64,000 bases of DNA from Acanthococcus lagerstroemiae (Eukaryota; Arthropoda; Insecta; Hemiptera; Eriococcidae). The position numbers and the translations under genes are program-made. The stretch spans positions 42,482,955 through 42,546,954 of the forward strand of contig CM063111.1 in assembly GCA_031841125.1 (NCBI GenBank), written 5' to 3'. Shown one piece after another: positions 31,201-35,000 of this stretch. A model generated the notes under the pieces. It did not search any database. It saw only the letters and a list, made by a program, of their open reading frames with translations, and was not told the DNA's origin. Positions within the stretch are counted from its first letter, which is position 1; each line of letters starts with the position of its first letter.

Positions 31201-33932
31201 TATATGTTGTTCTGTATTTTGTTGTCATTTGTTTAGATTGTCGAGTCCAAGTTGTAGATTTTTTGTGTGAGTGTGAGGTGGCGCGTGCTCAGACTTTGCG
31301 GTCCATTGCACTATTCCTCAAGTTGCTGTTAAAGATTAACTCAGTAGCCTCACCTTTATAGCCAAAGTGAGAATTTTACTGAGCTCTATCTCTTTGACTT
31401 CACTGGGTGCATGTTGTAGATTGTTTTGTTTCCTGTTTCCATAATAAACTGCATCATGTTGAGGCTGTTTGCTTATGTAAAAAATTTGTCTAATTGTCTT
31501 ATGTGTCCCAGTTCACGTGTCTACCATAGTTTAATGTTATGTTTGTTCGCATGTTCAAAGTTATCTATGTCGATTTTCAGAAGTATAGAGGATATAGTGA
31601 TCTTATTGCTGGTTATCTTTACTCTTCATAGTATGAGTTAATGAACAGGCCGTGATTCCCGTTCCTAATTTCTTTTAAGCCTTGTTAAAGAAACTAAAAC
31701 ATAAAGAGTGAGGACATATGCCCATTTTTAATATCGTTTGGTTCTGTGAAAAGAAAATCAGCTGAGCGGTAACCACCGGGTGACCAGTTTTCATTTCACT
31801 GAGGCTCTATACGAAGACAGGTAAGGATAACCGCCATTTTCTTTCAGGTTTGTTCTATGAAACGAAACTGGTCACGTGGTGTTTACCCAAATATACTGAA
31901 GACTGGACTACTATTATTGGAAACTTGATGTTTTGAAAATCCTGGTGGCAGGGTTTGGTACTACATGTATTTCATTCATTGTGTGTGTTCTCACTCTATC
32001 TAGTGTTGGTGAGTACAATGCTAAATACTATCCTAGTAGCAAACCCTGCCGCTAGAACGCTAGCTACTGAGTGCAAAAACCCTCAATATCTTTTAAATAG
32101 AATTTCCGGTATTGGCAGTTCAGTGTATTTGGTTTATTACTCAGTCGATTTTCTTTTAACAAATCGAACTGGAAGGAAAATGGCGACAAAGTATAAAAAG
32201 CCTCAGTTTCACATAACACGGAACGGAACGAGGTAAACATGGCGTATGTCTTCCCTTGGGTGTGCTAGTGTTCTAGTCTTGTTGGCTTATTTCGGTCCTG
32301 CTGTGTTACCTTTGTAGCTGTTGTTGTCCAGACGGCGTATGTCTTCATTTGGGTGTGCTAGTGCTGTAGTCTTGTTGGCTTATTTCGGTTCTACTGTATT
32401 ACCTTTGTAGCTGTTGTTGGGTTGTCCAGTAGTATTATGAGTTCATCTAGTGCTATATGTCCTGTGAGTACTGAAGCATGACTCACAGAAGAGACTGAAA
32501 AAAGTTCACAATCAAAATAAAATAACATGGATGAACACCTTCAGAAAGGACAAAGCACTCTTTGGCTAATTTTCAAACGAGAACCAACATGACAGCAATA
32601 ATCTGATTGACTAATTTAAAATACCAACAATAGAAAACTACATAAGGAAAAGGAGCCTACAAGAACAAATGGAAATAATCAAGATGAAAACAAAATGAGA
32701 TGACAGTTTAATCAACACCACAGCCAACTTCGACAGTGAACCACTTTGTAAGTTAACAAGTTGACTGGAGTTGACAAATGAAACCGGCCACAACAACCAG
32801 TGGGAAGGCAGGCAGAACAGAGCTACCAATAGCACCCTGCAATATCTCATCAGACATCGGATAAATGAACAGTGGGAAGACATAATACAGCATACTTACC
32901 GCTGTATTACCCTCACCATTTCAAATGTAACCTAGTCTTAAGATCCTTAGTTGTGACATAAATATAAACTACTGATGATGGACTCACCCTAAAAAAAACG
33001 TTTGGCAAAATCTCTTGTTCGAATGAAAAAGTTCTTTTGTTCCACAATAACATTTCACTCACCCTTTAACGAAATAGTATAGATTTGTCTACTAAGTAGT
33101 GTGGATTTGTAACTCTCACATGCTTAATATGTTGGTTTGCAGATTATTGCGTCATTGCCGACACTCAACAGAACCGTATTCTTATATCTGTGTGCATTTC
33201 TACAAGAGTTGCTATCGCATTCGTCTGAAAATAATTTGGATGCAAAAACTATAGGTACCATCTACTACCTCTGTAACTTTTATACCTATTCAAAATTTAC
33301 CGAAATTCCGCAAGAAGCTTATTGAAGTATCGGTAAAAGCGCGACGGTGGTTTCAAACATATCCTTGAAACGTAGTCGATATTTATATCAACTCTTATCG
33401 ACATACAAAATTTATCACTTTTTCAACATTTGTTATAGAATAAATTTGATACAAGAGTCGAGTTACTATATCAGTGTCGAGCTTCGGATAAAATCATACC
33501 TCGAAGTCGATGCACAATTTGATCCAAAAGTAGATGTCAACATGGTTACTTGACTTTTGTATCGAATTTTATATCAAATTCATTTAATCTCAATATCATG
33601 TTGGAAACACGTTGTTCACGGGTGAATGATTCATCCTCGAGTGTATACTAGACTGTAAAATCTGAAGGATGCGACGTGAAAAATATGCTGAATTAGCGAA
33701 CGATAAATAATGGTAATGTCTGACCTACTCGAGTTGATGTTCTTTGTTAATGTTTCTAGGTACGTTATTTGGCAGTATATTCATTCGAGATCCTCCTCAG
33801 AGTAAAAGTAGATCGCAGACGAACGCGGCTCGCTCAAAAACGAATCAGCAAGTACTCGATCGTAAAAAGGCCAGTTTCGTATATCATTTTCTAGTCAATG
33901 ATCAGAGTGATTTAATCGCAAACATGACGTGA
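2716..33932 (+). CDS. OCRL: OCRL/INPP5B-type inositol polyphosphate 5-phosphatase, 3' eleven exons
   Basis: This family removes the 5-phosphate from PI(4,5)P2 and related lipids on endosome, Golgi and clathrin-coated membranes and binds Rab GTPases. Eleven GT-AG exons join in phase into 547 codons plus TGA. Visible in order: the 5-phosphatase motifs [42 protein letters not shown] and [10 protein letters not shown] (about residues 2-175); an ASH domain (about 190-345, including [14 protein letters not shown]); and a RhoGAP-like domain (about 362-525). In that domain LFEQPG stands where active GAPs carry the arginine finger, so it should be GAP-dead, as in vertebrate OCRL and INPP5B. An LMNLE sequence before the RhoGAP part fits the clathrin-box pattern and sits where human OCRL has LIDLE, which favours OCRL over INPP5B. 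The N-terminal PH domain and first half of the phosphatase lie left of the window. Every exon junction keeps frame, so the gene looks intact. No canonical AATAAA was noticed just after the stop. Confidence 0.95.
2895..4724. other. OCRL intron a-b contents
   Basis: 1,830 bp intron. It contains two GATC-rich cryptic repeats (about 2985-3075 and 4470-4570), a short inverted-repeat element at 3743-3898 and a T-tract at 4250-4275. No coding sequence was seen. Confidence 0.6.
3743..3898. mobile_element. Short inverted-repeat element
   Basis: The left arm (about 3743-3783, with gagagtcaaaaattacatca) and the right arm (about 3858-3898, with gttggtgcactttttgactc) are inverted copies with several mismatches around a core of about 75 bp. 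A related sequence, acaggagagggatgtcaaaa, occurs near 3361. The size and structure fit an old MITE; no clear target duplication was found. Confidence 0.5.
4725..4946 (+). CDS. OCRL: OCRL exon b (GDLNYR catalytic motif)
   Basis: The acceptor is ttcgtttcag. The exon encodes [17 protein letters not shown], a helical stretch, and [14 protein letters not shown], the substrate-side loop of the 5-phosphatase fold. The Asp and Asn of GDLNYR are active-site residues in the family. The donor is ag|gtagat, leaving two bases that make Ser with the next exon. An alternative acceptor 4 bp downstream would break the frame. Confidence 0.95.
5162..5297 (+). CDS. OCRL: OCRL exon c (PAWCDRILW and SDHKPV motifs)
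   Basis: The acceptor is cctcgtag. The exon encodes [17 protein letters not shown] and [24 protein letters not shown] and SDHKPV are the last two signature motifs of inositol polyphosphate 5-phosphatases, and the His of SDH is catalytic in the family. The donor is gag|gtccgt and the exon ends on a codon boundary. It is separated from exon b by only 215 bp. Confidence 0.95.
5415..5885. repeat. GGATTC-rich cryptic simple repeat in intron c-d
   Basis: The words ggattc, gaatcc, ggattcgg and their complements recur dozens of times without a fixed period across most of the 711-bp intron between 5298 and 6008. Both strand orientations are mixed, so the RNA could form many short hairpins. No other function is visible. 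Confidence 0.7.
6009..6188 (+). CDS. OCRL: OCRL exon d (linker and start of ASH domain)
   Basis: The acceptor is ttttattag and the donor is cag|gtatgt; the exon is exactly 60 codons, phase 0 at both ends. It encodes [20 protein letters not shown], a charged helical linker, then the first strands of the ASH domain with TIANTGQ. The same order (helix, then a beta-rich ASH domain) is found in human OCRL. Confidence 0.93.
6189..7319. other. OCRL intron d-e, left part: GTCT/GAGT-rich repeat
   Basis: Positions about 6480-6800 and 7140-7300 carry the short words gagtctt, aatgagt, gactctt and tcttcaagac in loose repetition, related to 750-1180. The word set changes strand between the two blocks. The frames over this part show no conserved protein sequence. 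Confidence 0.5.
7320..9650. repeat. Degenerate tandem array, about 125-bp unit with about 880-bp higher-order period
   Basis: About 16-17 diverged copies of a unit containing, in order, aatttgaaatttttcaaa, gaatttagtaactgcagttg, attgaaaatgttgcaag, a T-tract, gatcttgaaatgttagtttt and cagttggaaac. Units seven apart resemble each other more than neighbours do. The tttgatgatcttgaaatg block occurs at 7661 and 8542, tctcctcgac at 7791 and 8675, and the ttccata-ctcgg unit near 7990 and 8866. This implies a duplication of about 880 bp after the monomers had diverged. Confidence 0.8.
9481..9536 (-). mobile_element. SINE tail fragment
   Basis: On the minus strand this segment reads actcgaaagggtagtttccg followed by gggcc, aligning with the conserved 3' part of the SINE at 27751-27985 (atgctcgaaaggacggattc). 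It lies inside the last unit of the tandem array and is short and diverged. Confidence 0.5.
9944..10145. repeat. Dispersed repeat, copy 1
   Basis: About 200 bp aligned in the same orientation with 28581-28768. Shared landmarks in order are ctacctccagtcgtgagaag, gatagaaaactt, ttgaccataactcagcccct and tctacatattgtcggggtag. Copy 1 carries a G-run of 12 where copy 2 has five G. The frames over it are non-coding. The family is not recognised. Confidence 0.7.
10358..10454 (+). CDS. OCRL: OCRL exon e (ASH domain)
   Basis: The acceptor is ttaattag and the donor is cctg|gtaata. The exon encodes [20 protein letters not shown] and [13 protein letters not shown], which lines up with the human ASH segment [20 protein letters not shown]. 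One base is left over for the Gly codon shared with the next exon. Confidence 0.94.
10534..10671 (+). CDS. OCRL: OCRL exon f (ASH domain)
   Basis: The acceptor is tgcattcag and the donor is acgg|gtgagc. The exon encodes [20 protein letters not shown] and [19 protein letters not shown]. The ILVLHL.GKD pattern is the most conserved part of the OCRL ASH domain. The introns on either side are only 79 and 76 bp. Confidence 0.94.
10748..10845 (+). CDS. OCRL: OCRL exon g (end of ASH, clathrin-box region)
   Basis: The acceptor is ctttgcag and the donor is tta|gtaagt. The exon encodes [38 protein letters not shown]...L.RM..PIREV is nearly identical to the human protein. LMNL, with the Glu that opens the next exon, matches the clathrin-box consensus at the same place as the human LIDLE box. 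Binding itself is inferred. Confidence 0.94.
10935..11115 (+). CDS. OCRL: OCRL exon h (RhoGAP-like domain, first half)
   Basis: The acceptor is gtttcgcag and the donor is attc|gtatcc. The exon encodes [20 protein letters not shown], then [20 protein letters not shown]. Active RhoGAPs carry Arg where this protein has LFEQPG, so the arginine finger is missing, as in the whole OCRL/INPP5B branch. The exon ends one base into a Pro codon completed 18,490 bp away. Confidence 0.94.
11116..12404. other. Start of the 18.5-kb OCRL intron
   Basis: Unique-looking intron sequence after the exon h donor. One unit of the tandem repeat described at 12640-13800 is already recognisable near 12270-12330 (aaaatgtgttcagcgacctt). 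No exon or RNA gene was seen. Confidence 0.5.
12405..12537. mobile_element. hAT-like MITE, 133 bp, perfect 8-bp TSD
   Basis: The left end is caggggcggatacag and the right end ggtccggacccccaacccctg, whose reverse complement begins caggggttggggg. The 8 bp acaacccc flank both sides exactly (12397-12404 and 12538-12545). CAGGGG ends with an 8-bp duplication are typical of non-autonomous hAT elements. It sits within the degenerate tandem repeat region. Confidence 0.8.
12640..13800. repeat. Degenerate tandem array, period about 100-135 bp
   Basis: About nine diverged units carry the words aaaatgagttcagcgacttt, aaacctgtttataaatgtcatc, agcaggaaacctcc, a C-rich patch, cacaattt and ggtcaaaatagtgccg. 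The aatgagttcag word falls at about 12838, 12953, 13087, 13198, 13298, 13431, 13568 and 13671. C-runs of 8-12 bp recur in several units. Confidence 0.75.
13912..14767. mobile_element. Inverted-repeat element, split by a second element
   Basis: The left end ggacgctgttaagc, a variable stretch, then aagcgacaaaatctg matches the reverse complement of the right end (ggacgctgttaagc ... aagcgacatttgttg). Without the 594-bp insert at 14116-14709 it is about 262 bp. attt stands next to both ends and could be a target duplication. Copies of its right half lie at 14907-15060 and 34847-35000, which show the uninterrupted sequence. Confidence 0.8.
14116..14709. mobile_element. Nested hAT-like element with AAATATGC subterminal repeats
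   Basis: The termini tagggctaggaaaaatatgc and (reverse-complemented right end) tagagctaggaaaaatatgc are inverted repeats of about 22 bp. The word aaatatgc and close variants recur near both ends, like the subterminal transposase-binding repeats of hAT elements. taataa lies just outside both ends, but the exact target duplication is unclear. No transposase reading frame is present, so it is non-autonomous. Confidence 0.75.
14907..15060. mobile_element. Partial copy of the 13912-14767 element
   Basis: It reads agcgtttactga through cgatactattaactcatttt to gcttaacagcgtcc, the same order as the right half of the split element and as 34847-35000. The left inverted terminus is missing. Its uninterrupted cgatact.ttaactc stretch supports the insertion call for 14116-14709. 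Confidence 0.7.
15064..15164 (+). mobile_element. Possible short LTR remnant with primer-binding-like sequence
   Basis: The block starts tgtatcacgttac and ends cgtcgtaaca (TG...CA ends), contains aataaaag, and is followed two bases later by tggaggctccagg at 15166, a layout like LTR, then primer-binding site. About 100 bp is very short for an LTR, and no second LTR, gag or pol is visible. It could be a chance match. The 15165-15435 stretch behind it shows nothing recognisable. Confidence 0.25.
15440..15753. repeat. Degenerate minisatellite, locus 2
   Basis: Same unit as positions 1-260 (gttgggaaaatcyaacaagt, T-tract, tgctttgatactttgggaat, gttgagtcaagtcagttggg), about four copies. Its right flank, including aggaaaactcttcggta, continues at 16214 after the inserted element. 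Frames across it are lysine- or phenylalanine-rich artefacts of the T-tracts. Confidence 0.7.
15754..16213. mobile_element. Inverted-repeat element of 460 bp, 8-bp TSD (7/8)
   Basis: The left end caaagacgttcatactacta (then cactaggtacctaacttc) is mirrored by the right end, with two mismatches over the first 38 bp. Flanking 8-mers gttgggac (15746-15753) and tttgggac (16214-16221) differ at one base. Locus 1 (about 205-260) has the same flanks joined with no element, an approximate empty site. The core has no long conserved frame. Confidence 0.8.
16214..16940. other. Intron sequence without recognised features
   Basis: It begins with the right flank of minisatellite locus 2, then unique AT-rich sequence with a G-run at about 16411-16420. 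The minus-strand frame at 16564-16863 has no recognisable domain, no good start context and no splice partner, so it is not called. Confidence 0.5.
16941..17055 (-). mobile_element. SINE tail, 5'-truncated copy
   Basis: The reverse complement reads gaagagggcaaagacagccg, taacag, ccgacgtctctgaagtaatg and ctcgaaagggcgaattccgg, closely matching the body of the SINE at 27751-27985. The tRNA-like head is absent. Loss of the head fits truncated reverse transcription or decay. Confidence 0.7.
17056..17806. other. Intron sequence without recognised features
   Basis: Unique sequence with short frames that lack any recognisable domain; a G-run lies near 17258-17267. Confidence 0.4.
17807..17978. mobile_element. 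Degenerate hAT-like MITE with internal C-runs
   Basis: The left end catagacggacccgg and the right end ggatccgcctatg are inverted repeats and resemble the cagtggcggatccagg termini of 24495-24765. C-runs of about 13 bp lie inside both ends, as in that element. No clear 8-bp duplication was found, so it is probably old. Confidence 0.55.
17979..18326. other. Intron sequence left of the foldback
   Basis: AT-rich unique sequence with a tattattataag-like low-complexity patch near 18080-18120. No gene or element was recognised. Confidence 0.4.
18372..18543 (+). mobile_element. 172-bp inverted-repeat module, left copy
   Basis: It starts cggacttcccaga and ends tcttgggaagtccg, so it has its own terminal inverted repeats. 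Inside, ttatcaacgttaggat and atcctaacgttgataa form a second inverted pair. It sits in the left arm of the foldback. Its copy at 20186-20357 is also exactly 172 bp and differs at only a few positions. Confidence 0.8.
19633..20012. mobile_element. Composite of two hAT-like MITEs, perfect 8-bp TSD
   Basis: Two similar MITEs (19633-19745 and 19898-20012; cagggatgg ... ccatccctg) flank a 152-bp unrelated segment. The 8 bp gttttttc occur immediately outside the whole unit (19625-19632 and 20013-20020), not outside each MITE. The other foldback arm (about 18714-18737) has the same flanks joined with a single gaaaaaac, i.e. the empty site. The internal segment holds two copies of aggctcggctactagta. 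Confidence 0.85.
20186..20357 (+). mobile_element. 172-bp inverted-repeat module, right copy
   Basis: Same length and same direct orientation as the left copy although it lies in the inverted arm. Outside it, aatatctggtagcata mirrors tgctgccagatatt left of the left copy, so both modules sit at the same arm position. The terminal base set is slightly decayed (aagttcg instead of aagtccg). Confidence 0.8.
20393..21040. other. Intron sequence without recognised features
   Basis: Unique sequence with a T-tract at 20405-20421. Short frames on both strands have no domain or splice context. Confidence 0.4.
21041..21690. repeat. Two inverted clusters of a GARTTGGTTCCC motif
   Basis: The 12-mer gaattggttccc or a close variant occurs four times on + (about 21046, 21070, 21101, 21125). 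It occurs four times in the opposite orientation (about 21581, 21611, 21645, 21665), with about 450 bp between clusters. Spacing inside each cluster is 20-35 bp. This could be the subterminal repeats of an old foldback element or clustered protein sites; no clear termini were found. Confidence 0.6.
21791..23098 (-). CDS. Intronless gene nested in the OCRL intron, 435 aa, unrecognised
   Basis: An uninterrupted 435-codon frame on the strand opposite OCRL, within its 18.5-kb intron. The start context is caacATGG, good for an animal gene. It is GC- and CpG-rich in contrast to the AT-rich intron, which is unlikely for a chance frame. The protein is hydrophilic, with no signal peptide or membrane segment seen. 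There is an Arg/Lys-rich helical stretch at about 125-180 ([20 protein letters not shown]), acidic low-complexity parts at about 190-230 and 335-370, and a helical C-terminus ([14 protein letters not shown]). No family was recognised. Lack of introns could mean a retroposed copy or a naturally single-exon gene. No TATA box was seen upstream, and a gaaagaaag microsatellite lies at about 23176-23191. No AATAAA was noticed just beyond the stop. Confidence 0.75.
   Translation of the reverse strand: MATPFREKFASRRFAESEQTILTEKRTADHVENRRAPRYDARVHAEAVRQWVNKTRPFGEPFADGSTKSIWSQSTYAPHADAVSSATAADTDSLHQEWRRREFDRAYAAVAHKHELRLTDDPNYETSKIAGKIERYRKAFLRGFYEARIRRIEANKWLYEKLHVNPDHIKAKFAKLMRDSAPQFVAPAASSAERADCEDDAQESVDGDSVYSFVPERDGVLLQDEKAPPQIRGFGQDQSSKYDAAVRLLHLGHWMPPDIEDWLNEQKLEQLRDGDDQRERAASVDERDRNVYTSNTDWRYEQIPGMNADLPQWLGPKKLDENELDLEHFRKDELAALNANTQTEGEDRKVNEADQEPDDDASAAESDTASVSLLRQLIHLRSKDYYRLWYSTHDMFNTTPFLEARLQRLLREVLGKHEWNIFCSHLKSRCESSAK
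23099..23574. other. Upstream flank of the nested gene
   Basis: Presumed promoter side of the minus-strand gene. It contains the gaaagaaag microsatellite. A patch near 23370 (aaaatggcggcttagcatac) resembles one arm of the palindromic element at 24009-24180, perhaps a decayed half-copy. Confidence 0.4.
23575..24294. mobile_element. hAT-like element, 720 bp, perfect 8-bp TSD
   Basis: The left end gagtgttggaagaac and right end gttcttctaacactg are inverted repeats with a first-base mismatch. atccagag flanks both sides exactly (23567-23574 and 24295-24302). The interior is built from repeats of cgttctcgttcgttcttcta, actgcatg and ttaccaacgttc, in at least three blocks. A second element is nested at 24009-24180. 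No transposase is present. Confidence 0.8.
24009..24180. mobile_element. Near-perfect palindromic element, 172 bp, perfect 8-bp TSD
   Basis: Arms of about 80 bp begin agggctctatagtttcacct and differ at only a few positions, so almost the whole element folds on itself with a tiny loop. accacatc stands on both sides (24001-24008 and 24181-24188). It is inserted inside the 23575-24294 element. The high arm identity suggests a recent insertion. Confidence 0.85.
24303..24440. repeat. GATC-rich cryptic simple repeat
   Basis: Repeated gatctgatct, tctagatcat and gatcttt words, like the blocks near 2985-3075 and 4470-4570. It begins right after a hAT-like word cagagatgggca at 24299, but no matching right end was found. 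Confidence 0.5.
24495..24765. mobile_element. hAT-like MITE, 271 bp, perfect 8-bp TSD
   Basis: The left end is cagtggcggatccagg and the right end cctggatccgccactg, perfect inverted repeats of 16 bp. The 8 bp ctcctgtc flank both sides exactly (24487-24494 and 24766-24773). CAGTGGCGGATCC ends are well known among animal hAT elements. G- and C-runs lie just inside both termini. The core is AT-rich with no transposase. Confidence 0.9.
24890..25600. repeat. AT-rich low-complexity block and T/G-rich tract
   Basis: 24930-25250 is almost pure A/T with many small palindromes of the aattaatt and ttatttaa type, preceded by words like aaagccaaa and gtcaaaa. 25340-25560 is a T-rich tract with ggtttttttt and ctagttttttcc. 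Lysine-rich or phenylalanine-rich frames here are composition artefacts. Confidence 0.6.
25953..26510 (+). CDS. Possible small two-exon reading frame
   Basis: Exon 25953-26064 follows a good acceptor (tccctcttttag) and starts ATG. Its donor t|gtacgt and the acceptor atttccag before 26353 join in frame to exon 26353-26510, ending TGA. The result is about 89 residues, starting [20 protein letters not shown] and containing [20 protein letters not shown]. Both parts look more like coding sequence than the surroundings, but no family was recognised. It could be a small gene, the end of another gene, or a captured exon pair. The intron contains a retroelement-like primer site, which weakens the case. 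Confidence 0.25.
26171..26195 (+). mobile_element. Possible retroelement primer-binding-like sequence
   Basis: acaattggtgccccgggtga resembles the LTR end (CA), spacer and TGG-starting primer-binding site of LTR retrotransposons. On the minus strand near 26960, ttattggtgctccggtcg is similar. No LTR pair or pol sequence was found, so this is a weak call. Confidence 0.2.
26511..27470. other. Intron sequence with a short tandem repeat and no firm gene
   Basis: 26735-26850 holds about three copies of a 30-40 bp unit (tttctgcttcctcggaatat, ttgatttgattga). On the minus strand it gives an open frame with the repeat [10 protein letters not shown], more likely a by-product than a protein. The short + frame at 27202-27387 has no domain. 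A T-tract lies at 27421-27445. Confidence 0.45.
27471..27690. mobile_element. Partial copy of the 28228-28566 element
   Basis: From agggcagttgtggtcactac through agaaaatcaattttagtaca to cccataaaaaaggtcat it aligns with the reverse complement of 28372-28566 at high identity. Its second terminus is missing. The two copies lie about 0.7 kb apart in opposite orientation. Confidence 0.75.
27751..27985 (+). mobile_element. tRNA-derived SINE
   Basis: The head contains a pol III A box (tggccgagtgg, 27756-27766) and B box (ggttcgagccc, 27800-27810) at tRNA-like spacing. A tRNA-unrelated body with ggccggttttccggcc and gaagagggctaagacagccc follows, then a tail with aaaaagag and gatgataatcatc. The body recurs at 16941-17055 and 9481-9536. 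The acceptor stem of a real tRNA does not form, so this is a SINE and not a tRNA gene. Confidence 0.8.
28228..28566. mobile_element. MITE-like element of 339 bp
   Basis: The ends gatgacagttgtggtaacca and (reverse-complemented) gatggcagttgtggtaacca are inverted repeats of about 30 bp. The interior is AT-rich and carries a segment shared with 27471-27690. No target duplication is certain. The repeat at 28581-28768 begins only 14 bp to its right. Confidence 0.75.
28581..28768. repeat. Dispersed repeat, copy 2
   Basis: Second copy of the family at 9944-10145, same orientation, sharing gatagaaaactt, cttgaccataattcagccct, tctacatattgtcgg and gtaggttgcctac. Differences are point changes and short indels. 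Confidence 0.7.
28769..29605. other. End of the 18.5-kb intron
   Basis: Unique sequence before the exon i acceptor. A hAT-like word, cagtggtggatttgaggg (about 29072), may be the decayed left end of an element; no convincing right end was seen. No gene was recognised. Confidence 0.4.
29606..29733 (+). CDS. OCRL: OCRL exon i (RhoGAP-like domain, SVAEALL)
   Basis: The acceptor is ttatacag and the donor is cag|gtagaa. Joined to exon h it reads [20 protein letters not shown], matching the human [13 protein letters not shown] segment, then [12 protein letters not shown]. It keeps the frame across the giant intron, so that intron does not break the gene. Confidence 0.94.
29829..30190. mobile_element. 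Inverted-repeat element of about 360 bp
   Basis: The left end atcaaaaccgacacttgcca and its continuation (ttttactcc, aaaggcgcaaatagg, aaaatactgt) are mirrored by the right end over about 55 bp with scattered mismatches. The core contains gcttttggc/gctttt words. It lies 95 bp after exon i. No target duplication is certain. Confidence 0.75.
31768..31887. mobile_element. Small inverted-repeat element inside the foldback
   Basis: ggtaaccaccgggtgaccag ttttcatttc at the left and gaaacgaaactggtcacgtg gtgtttacc at the right are inverted copies with a few mismatches, 120 bp in total. Confidence 0.6.
31945..32053. mobile_element. Small inverted-repeat element inside the foldback
   Basis: tggcagggtttggtacta at the left matches the reverse complement of tagtagcaaaccctgccg at the right, about 109 bp in total. 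cagggttt ends suggest a hAT-like MITE. No 8-bp duplication was confirmed. Confidence 0.55.
32238..32428. repeat. Direct tandem duplication, about 95-bp unit, two copies
   Basis: ggcgtatgtcttcccttggg ... acctttgtagctgttgttg is followed at once by ggcgtatgtcttcatttggg ... acctttgtagctgttgttg. The two copies differ at a handful of positions. Confidence 0.85.
33143..33254 (+). CDS. OCRL: OCRL exon j (RhoGAP-like domain)
   Basis: The acceptor is ggtttgcag and the donor is atag|gtacca. The exon encodes [20 protein letters not shown] and [17 protein letters not shown], matching the human LP..HRNVF.YL.AFLRELL segment that forms the last helices of the RhoGAP fold. Confidence 0.93.
33255..33759. other. 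Last OCRL intron
   Basis: 505 bp of AT-rich unique sequence with words such as tatcaac, tatcgac and gtatcgaa recurring loosely. No gene or element was recognised. Confidence 0.5.
33760..33932 (+). CDS. OCRL: OCRL last coding exon and stop
   Basis: The acceptor is tgtttctag. The exon encodes [13 protein letters not shown], matching human ATLFTSLLLRPPP, then a Ser/Lys/Gln-rich stretch and [20 protein letters not shown], ending at TGA (33930-33932). The C-terminal helix corresponds to RAIQFLLGFLLG in human OCRL. The Ser/Lys-rich insert is longer than in the human protein. Confidence 0.93.
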
Positions 33933-34846
33933 GGTGTTTGTAATCGTCGGATTCTGTTTTAGTCATTATGGAGATTAAGTTGTATTAGTCGTAATTGTAA
34001 GTAGCGAATCTCTTATCAGAAACGTCCATTTGTTCTATTGATTCAACGTGTTTTTTTTTTCTTCCAAATGCTTCGTTGTTTTTGCATTATACATACATGG
34101 AAGAAGTTCCTACCTTGTAGTGATTATATGTATAGATATTCATTTACCCTAGGTACCTTCATAAAAACATGGCTACGTATGTAAGTTCGCGTTCGTACTT
34201 GGTTTTGTTACAATTTGTACGGCTTATTATAATAGTTTTTATTATGTGACTTATCAAATGAGTGAGAATTCGGGTTAGCTCCGAGCTTCGAGTGTGAATA
34301 GGTTGCGAACCTTAAATACTCATTATACTAATTAAGGTAATTTCCATTTTATTGTGAATCAAAATACCTAATCGTTTTGAGATTTTTGAACCTTTAGTTG
34401 CATGGGGTATTCGCCGAGAAAAGAAGAAAAATGCATTAATTTAAGACTGAATCTATAGCTTGTCCTTGTGATCGTTATTTTTCTTACCTATGTATTTCGT
34501 GAAACATATACATATGAACATTACCTACGTATTTTTTTATAGAGCTTGTATCATGAAGAACGCTATCGATAATTGAATCATTTAATGTATCAATATAATT
34601 TTCATTATTTCATTATCTTGTTTCACTGTTGTATTCGCTTTTAAAGTTCTCTTTCCTTGGTGGATGAATCCAGTCTGTCTACAGAGTTATGCAGTTTAGA
34701 ACACAGCATAGGAAAATCTCGTTCGCTCCGTGTTAATATGACTCAGGACTTGTATCATGATAAGCCAGTGCAACGAGATAACCACTTATTTAGTTTAAAA
34801 CGCAACATGAAAAATTTGAACAGAATTACGTTCACGTGCATTACAC
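33933..34846 (+). other. OCRL 3' untranslated or downstream region
   Basis: AT-rich sequence after the OCRL stop. No canonical AATAAA was noticed, so the transcript end cannot be placed. The + frame starting at 34657 has no recognisable domain and overlaps the element copy at 34847. Confidence 0.45.
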
Positions 34847-35000
34847 AGCGTTTACTGATAAGCTTTTTTCAACGTGAGTACACATTTTTGAATTGGGGGC
34901 CCGATTTCGAAAAATTCTACTTTCTAAGCTGTTTCCAACGATACTAGGAACTCATTTTGTTTACAAATGTCGAATGGTTACCTCACGCTTAACAGCGTCC
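34847..35000. mobile_element. Third copy of the 13912-14767 element, right half
   Basis: Runs agcgtttactgataagc, ttttttcaacgtgagtacac, ccaacgatactagg, aactcattttgtttacaaat and cacgcttaacagcgtcc, in the same order as 14907-15060. It ends 54 bp before the satellite array, so it marks the boundary. Confidence 0.75.

Larger units (their letters stand above)
30436..32923. mobile_element. Large T-rich foldback element, about 2.5 kb
   Basis: The first about 380 bp (from gatgaggatagtaccaca and gggtaaatatgctg) align with the reverse complement of the last about 460 bp (cagcatacttaccgctgtat, taccctcaccat). Inner landmarks are shared: gtgctgattaaattgctga, cttgattacttcc, ccaaagagtg and gtgagtcatg. The left arm is T/G-rich and the right arm A/C-rich, as expected of an inverted pair. 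Identity is moderate, so it is older than the 18327-20392 foldback. No conserved transposase was seen in the centre. Confidence 0.65.

Noticed and set aside
30803..31361. Hydrophobic frames resembling membrane proteins
   Set aside because: They arise from the T/G-rich arm of a foldback, whose codons give Phe, Leu, Val and Cys by composition.
2716..33932. OCRL as a broken pseudogene because of the 18.5-kb gap and in-frame stops after exons
   Set aside because: All ten junctions have GT-AG sites and keep phase, and every conserved motif is intact, so it reads as a normal gene with long introns.
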